DNA of 64,000 nucleotides, from the NCBI GenBank assembly GCA_963816065.1, contig CAWFJG010000022.1, positions 248,001 to 312,000 of the forward strand. The letters run 5' to 3'. Source of the DNA: Roseiarcus sp963816065. GTDB taxonomy: Bacteria; Pseudomonadota; Alphaproteobacteria; Rhizobiales; Beijerinckiaceae. The first letter of the stretch is position 1. The number at the start of each line of letters is the position of its first letter. The notes beneath the pieces were generated by a model that saw only the letters and a list, made by a program, of their open reading frames with translations, had not been told where the DNA came from and did no database searches. Positions 8,354-17,415 of this stretch are shown one piece after another. The position numbers and the translations under genes were made by a program.

Positions 8354-8877
8354 GGATACAGCTCCTCGCGCAACTTCGACGGCTGAGACGGCGATCGACG
8401 CCGTCAGGCCGAATGGCGAGCGACGCCGCCGACCGGCGTTTGACGAACATCGCCGGTCATTTCGCGTGAAGTCCGATTGCGATCCATAAGCCGTCCGTTC
8501 CGGCGTTCACTTGATATGCGTCAACCGGCCGGGGCCGGTCTCGGCGGGGCGGCTTTCGCCGTGGAGGAGCAGCGCGGATCTCGCCAACTTTCGAGGATAC
8601 TCAACTCCATGATCGCGATGCGGCCGCTGGTCGACATCATGACGGCCGTCCGAACGGAACGCTCGACGTGGGTGTGACGGCCCACATCGAGCGTCCCGAC
8701 CGATCCACCTCCAAATAAGTGTCAAGACGACGGCTTGGCCTCCAGCGGGAACGGCGGATGCGACTGACCGGGGAGTTTAGCAAGCGCGATCTAGCGGTCG
8801 TGGTGCGCAGCATCTGACGGCGATCCCCTCCCCGTCGGTTCCTTCGTTACATTCTACAAAACTGGACGAAGGCCGAA
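8354..8877. other. Gene-poor interval holding copy A of a diverged repeat
   Basis: About 520 bases without a credible gene. The part 8569-8698 is a diverged duplicate of 9593-9721 (listed separately). The rest shows no ribosome binding site with a sensible frame. Confidence 0.5.
8569..8698 (+). repeat. Diverged direct repeat, copy A
   Basis: This segment aligns over about 130 bases with 9593-9721. Shared blocks include GCAGCGCGG, GCGATGCGG, CCGTCCGA and ATCGAGCGTC in the same order and spacing. In one frame it reads RPNGTLDVGVTAHIERP, against RPTGMLDVGMTADIERR in copy B, so both may derive from a lost coding sequence. Neither copy now lies in a long open frame. Confidence 0.6.
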
Positions 8878-9246
8878 TTATAGCACCGCCTTTCTCTCAA
8901 GAAAAGAAAGTCCGAATTCATTACCTTTGCGCCAAGCGACCTTGCTCAAGACGACGACTCGATCCGCATCATCACGAAATCGAACAACTTGGACGGGCCC
9001 AATGGTCTTCGCGGCTCTAATTCTTGCCCCAGTTTCGGAAAGATCAACAATGTAACATTCCGTCAAAGGGCGAAATTTGATATCGAACAGCTCGCCCGTT
9101 TTGAATCGCACACGCCGACGCCGCGCCCCACGACGAAGTTCGTAACTCACTGGCTTCGTGCTCGGACTGTCCTCTCGACGCCACAGCGCCACCCCGTTGA
9201 GGCGGCCTAACAGAAGGTCGCAGAGAACGAGAAAATTGCCGTGCAT
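8878..9246 (-). CDS. PilZ-domain protein
   Basis: A 122 aa protein with the two PilZ signatures that bind cyclic di-GMP: the arginine cluster RRGARRRRVRF (RxxxR) near residues 39-49 and IVDLSETGARIRA (D/NxSxxG) near 66-78. A beta-barrel tail follows, ending VAWRKGNEFGLSFLERKAVL. This is the common alphaproteobacterial stand-alone PilZ type. The N-terminal 35 residues are not part of the domain. No neighbour suggests the process controlled. The ATG at 9246 is the first in frame; a start closer to the domain is possible. Confidence 0.8.
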   Translation of the reverse strand: MHGNFLVLCDLLLGRLNGVALWRREDSPSTKPVSYELRRGARRRRVRFKTGELFDIKFRPLTECYIVDLSETGARIRAAKTIGPVQVVRFRDDADRVVVLSKVAWRKGNEFGLSFLERKAVL

Positions 9247-9726
9247 CGGAATTGCCCTTCGAGCCGTCCGGTAGTCCGACTGGGAAACCTCGTATACATA
9301 GGGTAATACTAGTAATCAGCACCTTAAGCGGTTAACCAGAAACTCAGGCCTTTCTTGCGATGCGCCCGAGGAGGAGCATGTCGGCGGCGGTGGAAAGGGA
9401 AGGCGGCGGCCGTGGCGGTAGAAGGATTTGAAACGGTCCCTCTCGTCGAACGCGATGCGTCGGCGATGTCCCGTCGCGTTAGGCTCTCGCGAGTGCACTC
9501 CGCAGCCACCGCGCCATCCTCTCGGGCGGTCTCAATTTGCGTCTAACGACTTGCATCGGTCTAGACGGGCGGCCTTGACGCCTCTAGTGGACGCAGCGCG
9601 GCTCGACCAACCTTGGTGGATGCTCAAGTCCGCCATAGCGATGCGGGCCGCTGTTCGAGATCGTGACGAGCCGTCCGACCGGTATGCTCGACGTTGGCAT
9701 GACGGCCGATATCGAGCGTCGCGCGG
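9247..9726. other. Gene-poor interval holding copy B of the repeat
   Basis: About 480 bases between the PilZ gene and the DUF4239-like gene. Apart from the repeat copy at 9593-9721 I see no gene, RNA or strong palindrome. The left end (9290-9330) is AT-rich and could hold the PilZ gene promoter. Confidence 0.45.
9593..9721 (+). repeat. Diverged direct repeat, copy B
   Basis: Partner of 8569-8698. It begins GCAGCGCGGCTCGACCAACC and ends ATCGAGCGTCGCG directly beside the stop codon of the DUF4239-like gene. The encoded peptide RPTGMLDVGMTADIERR resembles the peptide of copy A, so selection on coding sequence may once have acted here. Confidence 0.6.
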
Positions 9727-10503
9727 CTATCCTTCGGTCTTGGCTAAAACGCGTTCGAGCAATTCCGGCGATATGTGGACGGGACCGCTGAACGGGTGAT
9801 CGAGGGAGACAATGACGACAAGGCCGGAGGTGAGAACGATCGACAGAATTGCCGTCATCATGAGCTGCGCGCCCGCGTTGTGACTGCCGAAGAACAGCGC
9901 GAAGTAGACGGTGAGGCCGGCGCCGGCGAAGAGCGCGATCCAGATGACATCGGGCACGAGCCCGCTCGCCAGGTGCAAGCGCACCCGTCGCGCCAGGGTC
10001 AGATTGTCGATCTGGGTGAACACCTCCGACATCTCGGCCGTGTTGCGCGCGTTCGTCCGGCTGAACGCCATGGCCGCGCGATAAAGCGCATCGAGCGCAT
10101 GTGACGCCTCCCGGCTTTCGGAGTTCGCCGCCATGGCCGGCCAGTCCTTTTCAATCGTGTGCTTCAGATACTCGACCAGATCGGTCGTGCAGTTGCGTGG
10201 CCTCCGGTTCTGCGCCTTCTGCAAGGCGCAACAGCGCCGCTGCGGCGGCCGCCTCTCGAGCGACCGTCGTTTGTCCTTCGCTGAATTTTTCCCAGACGGC
10301 GATCACAACAAACGCCAGCAGCACGGCATAGACGACGCCGATGGCGGCGAACATGAAGCCGGCGACCTCGTTGTTGAGCCGAAGCCGCTCGAACCCGACC
10401 CACCGGCGGACAAGGACCTGACATCCGACCGCAACCGGCGTCGGCCGACGACGATCAACAAGATCAGTTTCCACAGCGGGAGGACCGACAAAAAGTACGC
10501 CAT
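9727..10503 (-). CDS. DUF4239 (bestrophin-like) membrane protein, two frame breaks
   Basis: A conceptual 258 aa integral membrane protein. The start is MAYFLSVLPLWKLILLIVVG (ATG 10503), followed after a frame break near 10445 by FERLRLNNEVAGFMFAAIGV and YAVLLAFVVIAVWEKFSEGQ, hallmarks of DUF4239. A second break near 10205 leads to CTTDLVEYLKHTIEKDWPAM, a soluble helical region. The last part is a helix pair with LVPDVIWIALFAGAGLTVYF, ending in HPFSGPVHISPELLERV, also characteristic. Family members are called bestrophin-like and may be ion channels; this is unproven. Confidence 0.78.
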
Positions 10504-10644
10504 CGAAACTCCCGAAGCGTCTGTTGGAAGGGGCGGGCGACCCCGCCGTATCGCAATACAAGGAGCCGAGCCGTGGCGAGAGGCGTCCCCTCCCCTTGCG
10601 ACCCGGCAAGCTAGGGCGGCCTTCGATTAAACGAAGGCGCCTTC

Positions 10645-10732
10645 GTCATTGCGAGCGCAGCGAAGCAATCCCTGCCGCCGCCGGCGTTCTACGATCACTA
10701 GATTGCTTCGTCGCTTCGCTTCTCGCAATGAC
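10645..10732. repeat. Palindromic dispersed repeat (GTCATTGCGAGC type)
   Basis: The left arm GTCATTGCGAGCGCAGCGAA (10645-10664, continuing GCAATC) faces a right arm whose complement reads the same (10701-10732). A 20-base spacer separates them. The arms could form a long hairpin. This sequence type is widely dispersed in bacterial genomes between genes. It lies between the DUF4239-like gene and the protease gene. Confidence 0.8.
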
Positions 10733-10804
10733 AATTCAGGTCGAAAAGCTGTCGTTGCGCGGCCCCGTCCTGTCGTGATTTCGGGAGCGCCCGATCGACC
10801 GCCG

Positions 10805-12385
10805 TCACCCGGACGGCGCCGCCGCGAGGCTCTCGATGAGTTGCGCCCCGATCGGGACCCCGAGCCCCGCGCAGGCATTCCAGCCCGGGTTGGCGGAATA
10901 GCCGACGCCGTCCGCCTTGTTGTCGCCCAGCGTGATCGGCCGCATCGCGTCCGTCTTTTCGTACAGGATTGGCGCAACCAGGCCGAGCGGCGCCGTGCGC
11001 GAAGCGTCGGCGATCGCGATCAGAGCCGCCCAGAGCGGCGTACCTGCGCTGGTGCCGCCCAGAGCCAGCGGCTCGCCGCCGACGACGATTCGGTACCCCG
11101 GCTCCTCGGCCGCCATCGCCGCGACGTCCGGCACGCCACGCCCGGCGCGCCCGGTGCTGATCGAGGGCGGCACCTGGGCGTTTGCCTGGAAGGCCGCGAC
11201 CGGAAAGAAATCGCTGACGCCTCCGCCCGTGCCTGTCGAACCGGATTTCCAAACCAGCTCCTGGGCGATGGCGCCGGCTTCGAGGCGGATCGTCGTGCCG
11301 CCGCAGCCGAGAACATAGGGGCTCGACGCGGGAAACCAGACGTGCGCCTTGCCGTCGAGCTCCGCGCAGGTCGCCAGACTGTCGCCGCTGGCGGCGACCA
11401 CGACGACGCGCAGGCGAGCCGCATCGCAGAGCGCGGCGTTGACGACTTCGCGGCGCGGGGCGGTCCAATGCGCCTCGGCGACCCCCCAACTCAAGGAAAT
11501 CACGTGCGGAGCGTTGACCGTATCGTGTACGGCCTTGTCGAGGGCGTCGGCCAGTCCCTGCTGGTCGGCGGAGCCGAAGTAGACGACGATCCGCGCGCCC
11601 GGCAGCAGGGTCGCGACGACCTGCAGATCGAGCGCGAGTTCTTGGTCGAGGCGGTCGTCTTCGCCGAAATTGTTGACCGCCCCCGCAACCGAGACTTCGA
11701 TGATTTTCGGCGGATCGCGTTCGAAGGGCGCGAAGGCCGCCTTCAGATCGTCCGGGCTATAACCGCCGCCGAGCGCCACGACGCCGACGCAGACGTTCGA
11801 AACGTCGCGGTCGAGCGGAACGCCGTAAAGCGCGGCGACGTCCCGTGGCCAAAGCGCCGCGCCGGCTGCGTCGCCCGAGGCGACGGCCGTTCGAGCCGGC
11901 AAGGGCCGTTGATCGAAGCCGACGATCGCGCGCGTCCAGGGCGCGATGTGACGCGGCGCGTGCAGCGCGCCCGTGCGCGCCCGGAACCGGCGGTCGCCGT
12001 CCGAATAGATCTTGACCTGCGCGCGGAAGAGAGCCGTCAGGACACGTGCGGGGCCCTCGATCTCCATCCGCCGGCTGGCGAAGTCGATCGAACGCACCGT
12101 CACGCCTTCGGCGCTGAGGAAATTGGCGATCCGCGCCGCCGCGCGCGCATGCGTGCGCCGGCGCTGATGTTCGAGCGCCGCCTTGGACATGCCGCGCTTG
12201 AACCGGGCGAGATCCTCGGCCGTGCCCGGACGCGGCGCCGGGGAGCGCCGCCGGAAGTGCAGAGTTAGCGCCAGCGTCGAGTCCGGGTCGAGGTCGCCGA
12301 TCAGAACTGCGCCAGGCGGTTCGTCCCGCGCGCTGTCGGCGATGGCGACAGGGGACTTGGCGTCGCCCGACCTGGCGCGGCTCAC
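10805..12385 (-). CDS. S53 family (sedolisin/kumamolisin) serine-carboxyl peptidase
   Basis: A 526 aa acid peptidase if started at GTG 12385. The first 170 residues are the pro-kumamolisin activation domain (PPGAVLIGDLDPDSTLALTL, IANFLSAEGVTVRSIDFASR). The catalytic Glu and Asp lie in DDRLDQELALDLQ, the oxyanion region in VISLSWGVAEAHW, and the nucleophile in ALGGTSAGTPLWAALIA. The C-terminal calcium loop is NPGWNACAGLGVPIG. The order and spacing are complete, so an active enzyme is likely. In the sequence given the frame is open through from the upstream CxxCH protein. I prefer two genes overlapping at GTGA, because the alternative frame of the upstream gene stops exactly at 12382-12384. Confidence 0.85.
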   Translation of the reverse strand: MSRARSGDAKSPVAIADSARDEPPGAVLIGDLDPDSTLALTLHFRRRSPAPRPGTAEDLARFKRGMSKAALEHQRRRTHARAAARIANFLSAEGVTVRSIDFASRRMEIEGPARVLTALFRAQVKIYSDGDRRFRARTGALHAPRHIAPWTRAIVGFDQRPLPARTAVASGDAAGAALWPRDVAALYGVPLDRDVSNVCVGVVALGGGYSPDDLKAAFAPFERDPPKIIEVSVAGAVNNFGEDDRLDQELALDLQVVATLLPGARIVVYFGSADQQGLADALDKAVHDTVNAPHVISLSWGVAEAHWTAPRREVVNAALCDAARLRVVVVAASGDSLATCAELDGKAHVWFPASSPYVLGCGGTTIRLEAGAIAQELVWKSGSTGTGGGVSDFFPVAAFQANAQVPPSISTGRAGRGVPDVAAMAAEEPGYRIVVGGEPLALGGTSAGTPLWAALIAIADASRTAPLGLVAPILYEKTDAMRPITLGDNKADGVGYSANPGWNACAGLGVPIGAQLIESLAAAPSG

Positions 12386-13555
12386 TTCCCGCTGCAGTTC
12401 GACGGCTGGGGCGGGTCGGTCGAAGTCGTCGATCGCGCAGAATGGGATGGACCAAACGAAATCCGTCGGCGTGAACCTGCGCTGCAAGCCCGGCATGCCC
12501 TGATAGATCGGAGGCTGCGCGTTGAAGGTCCAATACCAGGAGGCGTCCAGCGGGCCGAGCGGCCCCTTCGAGCCGAGAAAACCTGCGCTTGGACGCGCCT
12601 GACCGCTGTTGTCGAACGCGGCGCGGCTGTGACAGGTCATGCAGGACGACGATGGCACGAAGCCCTGCTCCGTCACGGAGTTGCCGAGCCGGATCGCGAG
12701 GCCGGCGGCGTCGACGAAATCGGCCTGCGAGCCCTTGAGGCAATAATTGACGTAAGCCGGTTCGATGTCGGCCTTGCCGAGCATGGCGCTGAGATCCGAG
12801 GTCTTCACGCAGTCGGGATATTGCTGACCCTGACGTTTCAGCGGCGCGACGTTCGCGTCCTTCGCCCCGAATGCGTCATGGCATCCGACGATGTCACAGC
12901 GTCCCGGGTTGAACCTGTTCTCGAACGTCGCCCATGTCCAGTTCGGCACCTGCTTGCTGATCACGTGCATCGACACCAGAGCGAATTTTGCGCCGCTGTT
13001 GTCCGAATTGATGTGAAAGAATTGTCCGGCCTGCGCGACCGAGACTTGGTTGTTGGTCCAGACGGGGACCTGATCGATCCTTATCCAGTTCGCCTTGACC
13101 TCGAGCAAATCGATCGGGAACGACAGCGTCATGCCGACCGCCGCCTTCAGCCCCGAAATCTTGTAGAGATTGTTCTGGACGATGAAGTCGAACACCGGCC
13201 GGTTGTGTCGGGTCTCCTCCAGGGCCCCGGTCGTATCCGGAGGCAGCGCCGGCAGGACGGCCCCTTCTTCCAGCGCCGCTGCGCGCTCGATCGCGGGCAG
13301 GATCGGCGAGCGGAGCGAGGCGACGGTCGGCCCGGTCGGATATTGCGGATTCGGCTTGAACGTATCGGTGTCGCTGGCGAACGTCTCGAACACCGCGTTC
13401 GCTCCGCCGGCCCGGCTGTTGACCTGGATGAACAAATTCCAGGCGAGCTTGTCGGGGTTGTTGAGCGCGGGATCGGGGTCGGATTGCGCATGGGTTTGGG
13501 ATTGAAGCAACGCCAAGGCGCAGCAAGCCATAACTGATTTCGTCACGGACTTCAT
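12382..13555 (-). CDS. Exported CxxCH protein of unknown function, probably coupled to the S53 peptidase
   Basis: A protein of about 390 aa starting at ATG 13555 (GGGAGGATCTG upstream) with a signal peptide (MKSVTKSVMACCALALLQSQ, THAQ). It contains WNLFIQVNSRAGGANAVFET, FENRFNPGRCDIVGCHDAFG and a single heme-like CMTCH in GFVPSSSCMTCHSRAAFDNS. No further cytochrome features are obvious, so it may bind one heme c or none. Near 12430 a one-base change would switch FCAIDDFDR into a frame ending DPPQPSNCSGK-stop at 12382-12384, overlapping the GTG of the protease. Without that change the frame is open into the protease, giving a 916-residue fusion. A role beside the protease is inferred from coupling only. 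Confidence 0.65.
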
Positions 13556-13811
13556 CAGATCCTCCCTCGCCTGCCTGACGCGCTCCGAGCCTGCTCCACC
13601 GCGCTGCGACGGCTCCAGTGCGGGAAGCTTGGACAGGGCAGACCAACCGCCGAGGCTCCATCTGCCATGAGCATCGATCGAAACGATGTGACGGCCGTCA
13701 CGTCTCACGCCTCGAGCGCAAACGGTTCGCTCGTCTCCCGCCATTCAGCGGCCGGCCTCAGGAACGCCACGATGGCGCCAGCGAATTGCGCTTCCCCGAG
13801 GAGACATCGTC

Positions 13812-14330
13812 ATGACCGCCGCCGCGCTTCCCCCCGACGATCCCGCCCGCGAGCTGACTGTGACCGGCCGGGATCGTCCGGGCGTGCGTCATGTCGCGCT
13901 CGTCGGCGACACGTACAGCATTCTCGTATCCGGCGCCGACACGGCGGGCGCCTATTGCCTGATCGATATGTCCGTGCCCGATGGCGGCGGGCCGCCGCCG
14001 CATCGACACGACTGCGAGGAGAGTTTCACGCTGCTCGAAGGCGAACTCCAGTTTGTGTTTCGCGGCAAATCGATGACGGTGCGCGCCGGATCGACGGTGA
14101 ACATCCCGGCCAACGCGCCGCACGCGTTCAAGAACGTGTCCGGCGCGCCGGCGCGGATGCTCTGCCTTTGCGTCCCGGCCGGGCTCGACGCCTTCTTTCT
14201 CGAAGTCGGCGATCCGCTGGAGACCCGCGCTTCGCCGCCGCCGCGCCTCGACGCGGCGGAAATGAAGGAGCGGATCGCGAAAATCGCCGCGCTCGCTCCA
14301 AAATACCACACGGAACTGCTGGGTCCTTGA
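13812..14330 (+). CDS. Cupin-domain protein
   Basis: A 172 aa single-cupin protein. Motif 1 is PPPHRHDCEESFTLLEGELQ, with the metal-binding H-x-H and E. Motif 2 is VNIPANAPHAFKNVSGAPAR, with the second His. The start ATG 13812 has GAGGAG eight bases upstream. The remainder is a helical tail (DAAEMKERIAKIAALAPKYH). The substrate is unknown; related proteins are often annotated as quercetinase-like or as mannose-6-phosphate isomerase-like without proof. It is divergent from the CxxCH protein gene, with about 250 bases between them. Confidence 0.8.
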   Translation: MTAAALPPDDPARELTVTGRDRPGVRHVALVGDTYSILVSGADTAGAYCLIDMSVPDGGGPPPHRHDCEESFTLLEGELQFVFRGKSMTVRAGSTVNIPANAPHAFKNVSGAPARMLCLCVPAGLDAFFLEVGDPLETRASPPPRLDAAEMKERIAKIAALAPKYHTELLGP

Positions 14331-14377
14331 TCGCGGCTGTCTTGGCCCAGTCACAGTCTTCGGCTACACGGTGGAGC

Positions 14378-14596
14378 GTGAGCAGCCCTGTGTTCCTGAT
14401 CGCCGGCCTTCTGGGCCTCGTGTCGCTCGCGGTCGCCGCCGTCTACTGGCTCACGCCCGCCGGCAGCCTGCCCGCTCTCTTCCCCGGATTCGAGGCGGGC
14501 TCAAGCCATATCCACGTCAGCCACGCCCTCGGCGCCTTGATCGTCGGGCTGGTCCTGCTGGCTGTCGCCTGGTTCCAGCGTTCGCGCGAAGCCTGA
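14378..14596 (+). CDS. Small membrane protein with two helices
   Basis: A 72 aa protein read from GTG 14378. It has two clear hydrophobic helices, SPVFLIAGLLGLVSLAVAAV and ALGALIVGLVLLAVAWF, separated by a short loop rich in Gly, Ser and His (FEAGSSHIHVSHA). The end is positively charged (QRSREA), predicting a cytoplasmic C-terminus. The start codon is uncertain because no strong ribosome binding site is visible. I do not recognise the family. It follows the cupin gene on the same strand at 47 bases and may be cotranscribed. Confidence 0.55.
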   Translation: MSSPVFLIAGLLGLVSLAVAAVYWLTPAGSLPALFPGFEAGSSHIHVSHALGALIVGLVLLAVAWFQRSREA

Positions 14597-14699
14597 GCGC
14601 CATCGGGCCTGGAGCGGCGCGCCGTCGGCGCAATCGCTGATCTCGCCAGCGAGCTTGGCGACGGGCGGGCGGCAAAAAATTTGCTGCCGGCAGGCGACG

Positions 14700-16088
14700 T
14701 CAAATGTGCAACGGCATGCCGAGCGCTTTCAGCGCCGCCTCGTGAAAGGCCTCGCCCTGAGTTGGATGGGCGTGGATCGTGCCGGCCACATCCTCGAGCC
14801 GCGCGCCCATCTCGATGGCGAGGGCGAACGCCGAGGACAGCTCCGAAACGCCGGCGCCGACCGCGTGGACGCCGAGCACGACATGGTTGTCCTTGCGCGC
14901 CGTGACGCGCACGAATCCCTCGTCGTCCTGGCGCGTCATCGCCCGCCCGTTGGCGCGGAACGGGAAAAGGCCGGTCAGAATGTCGGTATGGGCCGCCCGC
15001 GCCGCCTCGGGCGACAGGCCGACCGCGAGGATCTCGGGATCGGTGAAGCAGACCGAGGCGATCGCCCGCTGGTCGAAGGCGCGGCGCTTGCCGGCGATGA
15101 TCTCCGCCACCAGCTCGCCCTGCGCCATGGCGCGGTGGGCCAGCATCGGCTCGCCGGTCACGTCGCCGACCGCCCAGACGTTGCGCATCGAGGCGGCGCA
15201 GCGTTCGTCGATCCGCACGAACGGCCCGGCCATGGTCAGGTCGAGCCGTTCGAGGCCAAAGCCTTGCGTGCGCGGCCGCCGGCCGACGGCGACCAGAACC
15301 GTGTCCGCCTCGACCGCCGTCTCCTCGCCGTCGGAGTCGGCGACGCGGAGGACGCCCTTGTCGTACCCAAGCGCCCGCGCGCCGAGCATCAGGTCGACGC
15401 CGAGATCGGCGGCGCGGCGGGCGACCGGCAGGGTCAGTTGCTCGTCATAGAGCGGCAGGATCTTTGGCAGCGCCTCGACCGCCGTCACCTTCGCTCCGAG
15501 CTTGGCGAAGGCCACGCCGAGCTCCATGCCGATGTAGCCCGCGCCGACGACCGCGAACCGCTCGGGCACGCGGGTCAGCGCCAGCGCTCCGGTCGAGGAC
15601 ACGACGTCGCCGCCAAACGGCAGCCCGGCCAGCGCCATCGGCTCGGACCCGCTGGCGATGACGAGATGTTCGCAGGCGATCCGCTGGTCGCCGGTGTCGG
15701 ATCGGGCGACGGCGCTCTTGCCGTCGAGGATCGTGGCGCGGCCCCGGATGGTGCGCACCCCAGCCCTGGTCAAGAGCGCCCCGACCCCGGTCGAGAGCCG
15801 CGACACGATCGCATTCTTCCAGGCCACCGTCTTGGCGTAGTCGAGGGTGGGCGGGGCGAGCATCACCCCGATGGCGTTGAGCGCGTTCGGCTGGACGAGC
15901 GCGTGGACGGCGTCCGCGGCGTGGATGATCGCCTTGGACGGAATGCAGCCGACATGGAGGCAGGTTCCGCCGAACCGATCCTCATCGATGAGCACCGTGT
16001 CGAGGCCGAGTTCGCCGGCGCAAATCGCCGCGACATAGCCGCCGGGACCGCCGCCGATGATCAGGACCTTGCAGCTGAGCTCGCTCAT
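14700..16088 (-). CDS. lpdV: Dihydrolipoyl dehydrogenase (E3) of the branched-chain 2-oxoacid dehydrogenase complex
   Basis: E3 reoxidises the lipoyl arm of the E2 core with FAD and NAD. The 462 aa protein has the FAD fold IIGGGPGGYVAAICAGELGL, the redox disulfide in GGTCLHVGCIPSK (Cys43 and Cys48), the NAD fold VVGAGYIGMELGVAFAKLGA, and the C-terminal His-Glu active-site dyad in HAHPTQGEAFHEA. Length is normal. It is last in the bkd operon, one base after the E2 stop. Its position in a bkd operon is the reason for the lpdV name. Confidence 0.95.
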   Translation of the reverse strand: MSELSCKVLIIGGGPGGYVAAICAGELGLDTVLIDEDRFGGTCLHVGCIPSKAIIHAADAVHALVQPNALNAIGVMLAPPTLDYAKTVAWKNAIVSRLSTGVGALLTRAGVRTIRGRATILDGKSAVARSDTGDQRIACEHLVIASGSEPMALAGLPFGGDVVSSTGALALTRVPERFAVVGAGYIGMELGVAFAKLGAKVTAVEALPKILPLYDEQLTLPVARRAADLGVDLMLGARALGYDKGVLRVADSDGEETAVEADTVLVAVGRRPRTQGFGLERLDLTMAGPFVRIDERCAASMRNVWAVGDVTGEPMLAHRAMAQGELVAEIIAGKRRAFDQRAIASVCFTDPEILAVGLSPEAARAAHTDILTGLFPFRANGRAMTRQDDEGFVRVTARKDNHVVLGVHAVGAGVSELSSAFALAIEMGARLEDVAGTIHAHPTQGEAFHEAALKALGMPLHI

Positions 16089-16089
16089 G

Positions 16090-17415
16090 TCAGGCCTCGA
16101 TGAAAAGCGACGCGGGCGCTTCGATCAGCGCGCGGATGCGCTGGATGAAGCTCGCCGCGCCATAGCCGTCGATCACCCGGTGATCGAAGGACGAGGACAG
16201 GTTCATCATCTTGCGCGGAACAAAACCGCCGTCGCGCCAGACCGGCTTCACCACGATCCGGTTGACCCCGACGATCGCCACTTCGGGGCGGTTGACGATC
16301 GGCGTCGAGGCGACGCCGCCGAGCGCGCCGAGCGACGTCAGCGTGAGGGTAGAGCCCGACAACTCCTCGCGCTGCGAAGTCCCGCTGCGCGCCGCCTCGC
16401 TCACCCGGCGCATCTCGCGCGCCGCGTCGAAAAGCCCGAGCGTCTCGGCGTGCCGGACCACCGGAACCATCAGCCCGGCCGGCGTCTGGGTCGCGATGCC
16501 GAGATGCACGGCGCCGTATGTGGTGAAGAGGTCGTTGTCGTCGTCGAAGTGCGCGTTGATCTCGGGAAAATCGGCGACCGCCTTGACGATCGCCAGCATC
16601 AGGAACGGCAGAACCGTCACTCTCGGCCGGTCCTCCGTCGTCCGCGTGTTAAGCGCGGCGCGCAAGTCCTCGAGCGCGGTGGCGTCGACCTCCTCGACAT
16701 AGGAGAAATGCGCCATCCGGCGCGAGGATTCCGCCATGTTCTGGGCGATGCGCCTGCGCATGCCGACAATCTTGATGGTCTCGACGGTCAGGTTCGGCTG
16801 GCGGCCGGGGCCGCTCGCCAGCGCGTTGGGCGGGTGGGCGATGAAGGCGTCGAGATCGTCATGGGTGATTCGCCCCGCAGGACCTGTCCCGTGCACGAAG
16901 CGCAAGTCGACGCCTGCCTCTCGCGCCCTCAGACGAACGGCCGGCGAGGCGAGCGGCCTCTCGCCGCGCGGCCTCGGCGCGCCGCGCGGCGGAGCGGAGG
17001 GGACCTGGCGGTGGGGCGGGGCCGGCCTCGCCGTCTCCACGGCGGGCGGCTCGGCGGCGAGCCGTGAGGTCGATTCTACCGGCTCGTCTGGAGGGCGCGC
17101 GTCCGGCGCGCCGGAGACCGCAGGAGCTTTGGCGAACCCCTTCGGGGACGGCGGGGGCGGCGAATCCGGCAAGCCCGGCGCATCGATGCGGATGAGCTCC
17201 GCGCCTACGGCAAGCACGTCGCCAACCGCCCCGCCGAGCGCCACGACCGAACCGGCGACCGGCGTCGGGATCTCGACCGTCGCCTTGTCGGTCATCACGC
17301 CGGCGACGACCTGGTCCTCTCGCACAGGGTCGCCGACCTTGACATGCCACTCGACGATTTCAGCCTCGGCCACGCCCTCGCCGACATCGGGCATCCGGAT
17401 GGAGCGCAGGCCCAT
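16090..17415 (-). CDS. bkdB: Branched-chain 2-oxoacid dehydrogenase E2, dihydrolipoyl acyltransferase
   Basis: E2 forms the core of the complex and transfers the branched acyl group to CoA. The 441 aa protein has one N-terminal lipoyl domain with lipoyl-lysine at Lys44 (GVMTDKATVEIP), a Pro/Ala-rich linker, a peripheral subunit-binding domain (ASPAVRLRAREAGVDLRFVH), and the catalytic domain with HFSYVEEVDAT and the active-site HRVIDGYGAASF. The HFSYVEEVD string is typical of branched-chain rather than pyruvate E2. Its start directly abuts the bkdA2 stop. Confidence 0.95.
   Translation of the reverse strand: MGLRSIRMPDVGEGVAEAEIVEWHVKVGDPVREDQVVAGVMTDKATVEIPTPVAGSVVALGGAVGDVLAVGAELIRIDAPGLPDSPPPPSPKGFAKAPAVSGAPDARPPDEPVESTSRLAAEPPAVETARPAPPHRQVPSAPPRGAPRPRGERPLASPAVRLRAREAGVDLRFVHGTGPAGRITHDDLDAFIAHPPNALASGPGRQPNLTVETIKIVGMRRRIAQNMAESSRRMAHFSYVEEVDATALEDLRAALNTRTTEDRPRVTVLPFLMLAIVKAVADFPEINAHFDDDNDLFTTYGAVHLGIATQTPAGLMVPVVRHAETLGLFDAAREMRRVSEAARSGTSQREELSGSTLTLTSLGALGGVASTPIVNRPEVAIVGVNRIVVKPVWRDGGFVPRKMMNLSSSFDHRVIDGYGAASFIQRIRALIEAPASLFIEA

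Noticed and set aside
10649..12268. A 539-codon plus-strand open frame
   Set aside because: It is antisense to the S53 peptidase, whose catalytic motifs are complete on the other strand.
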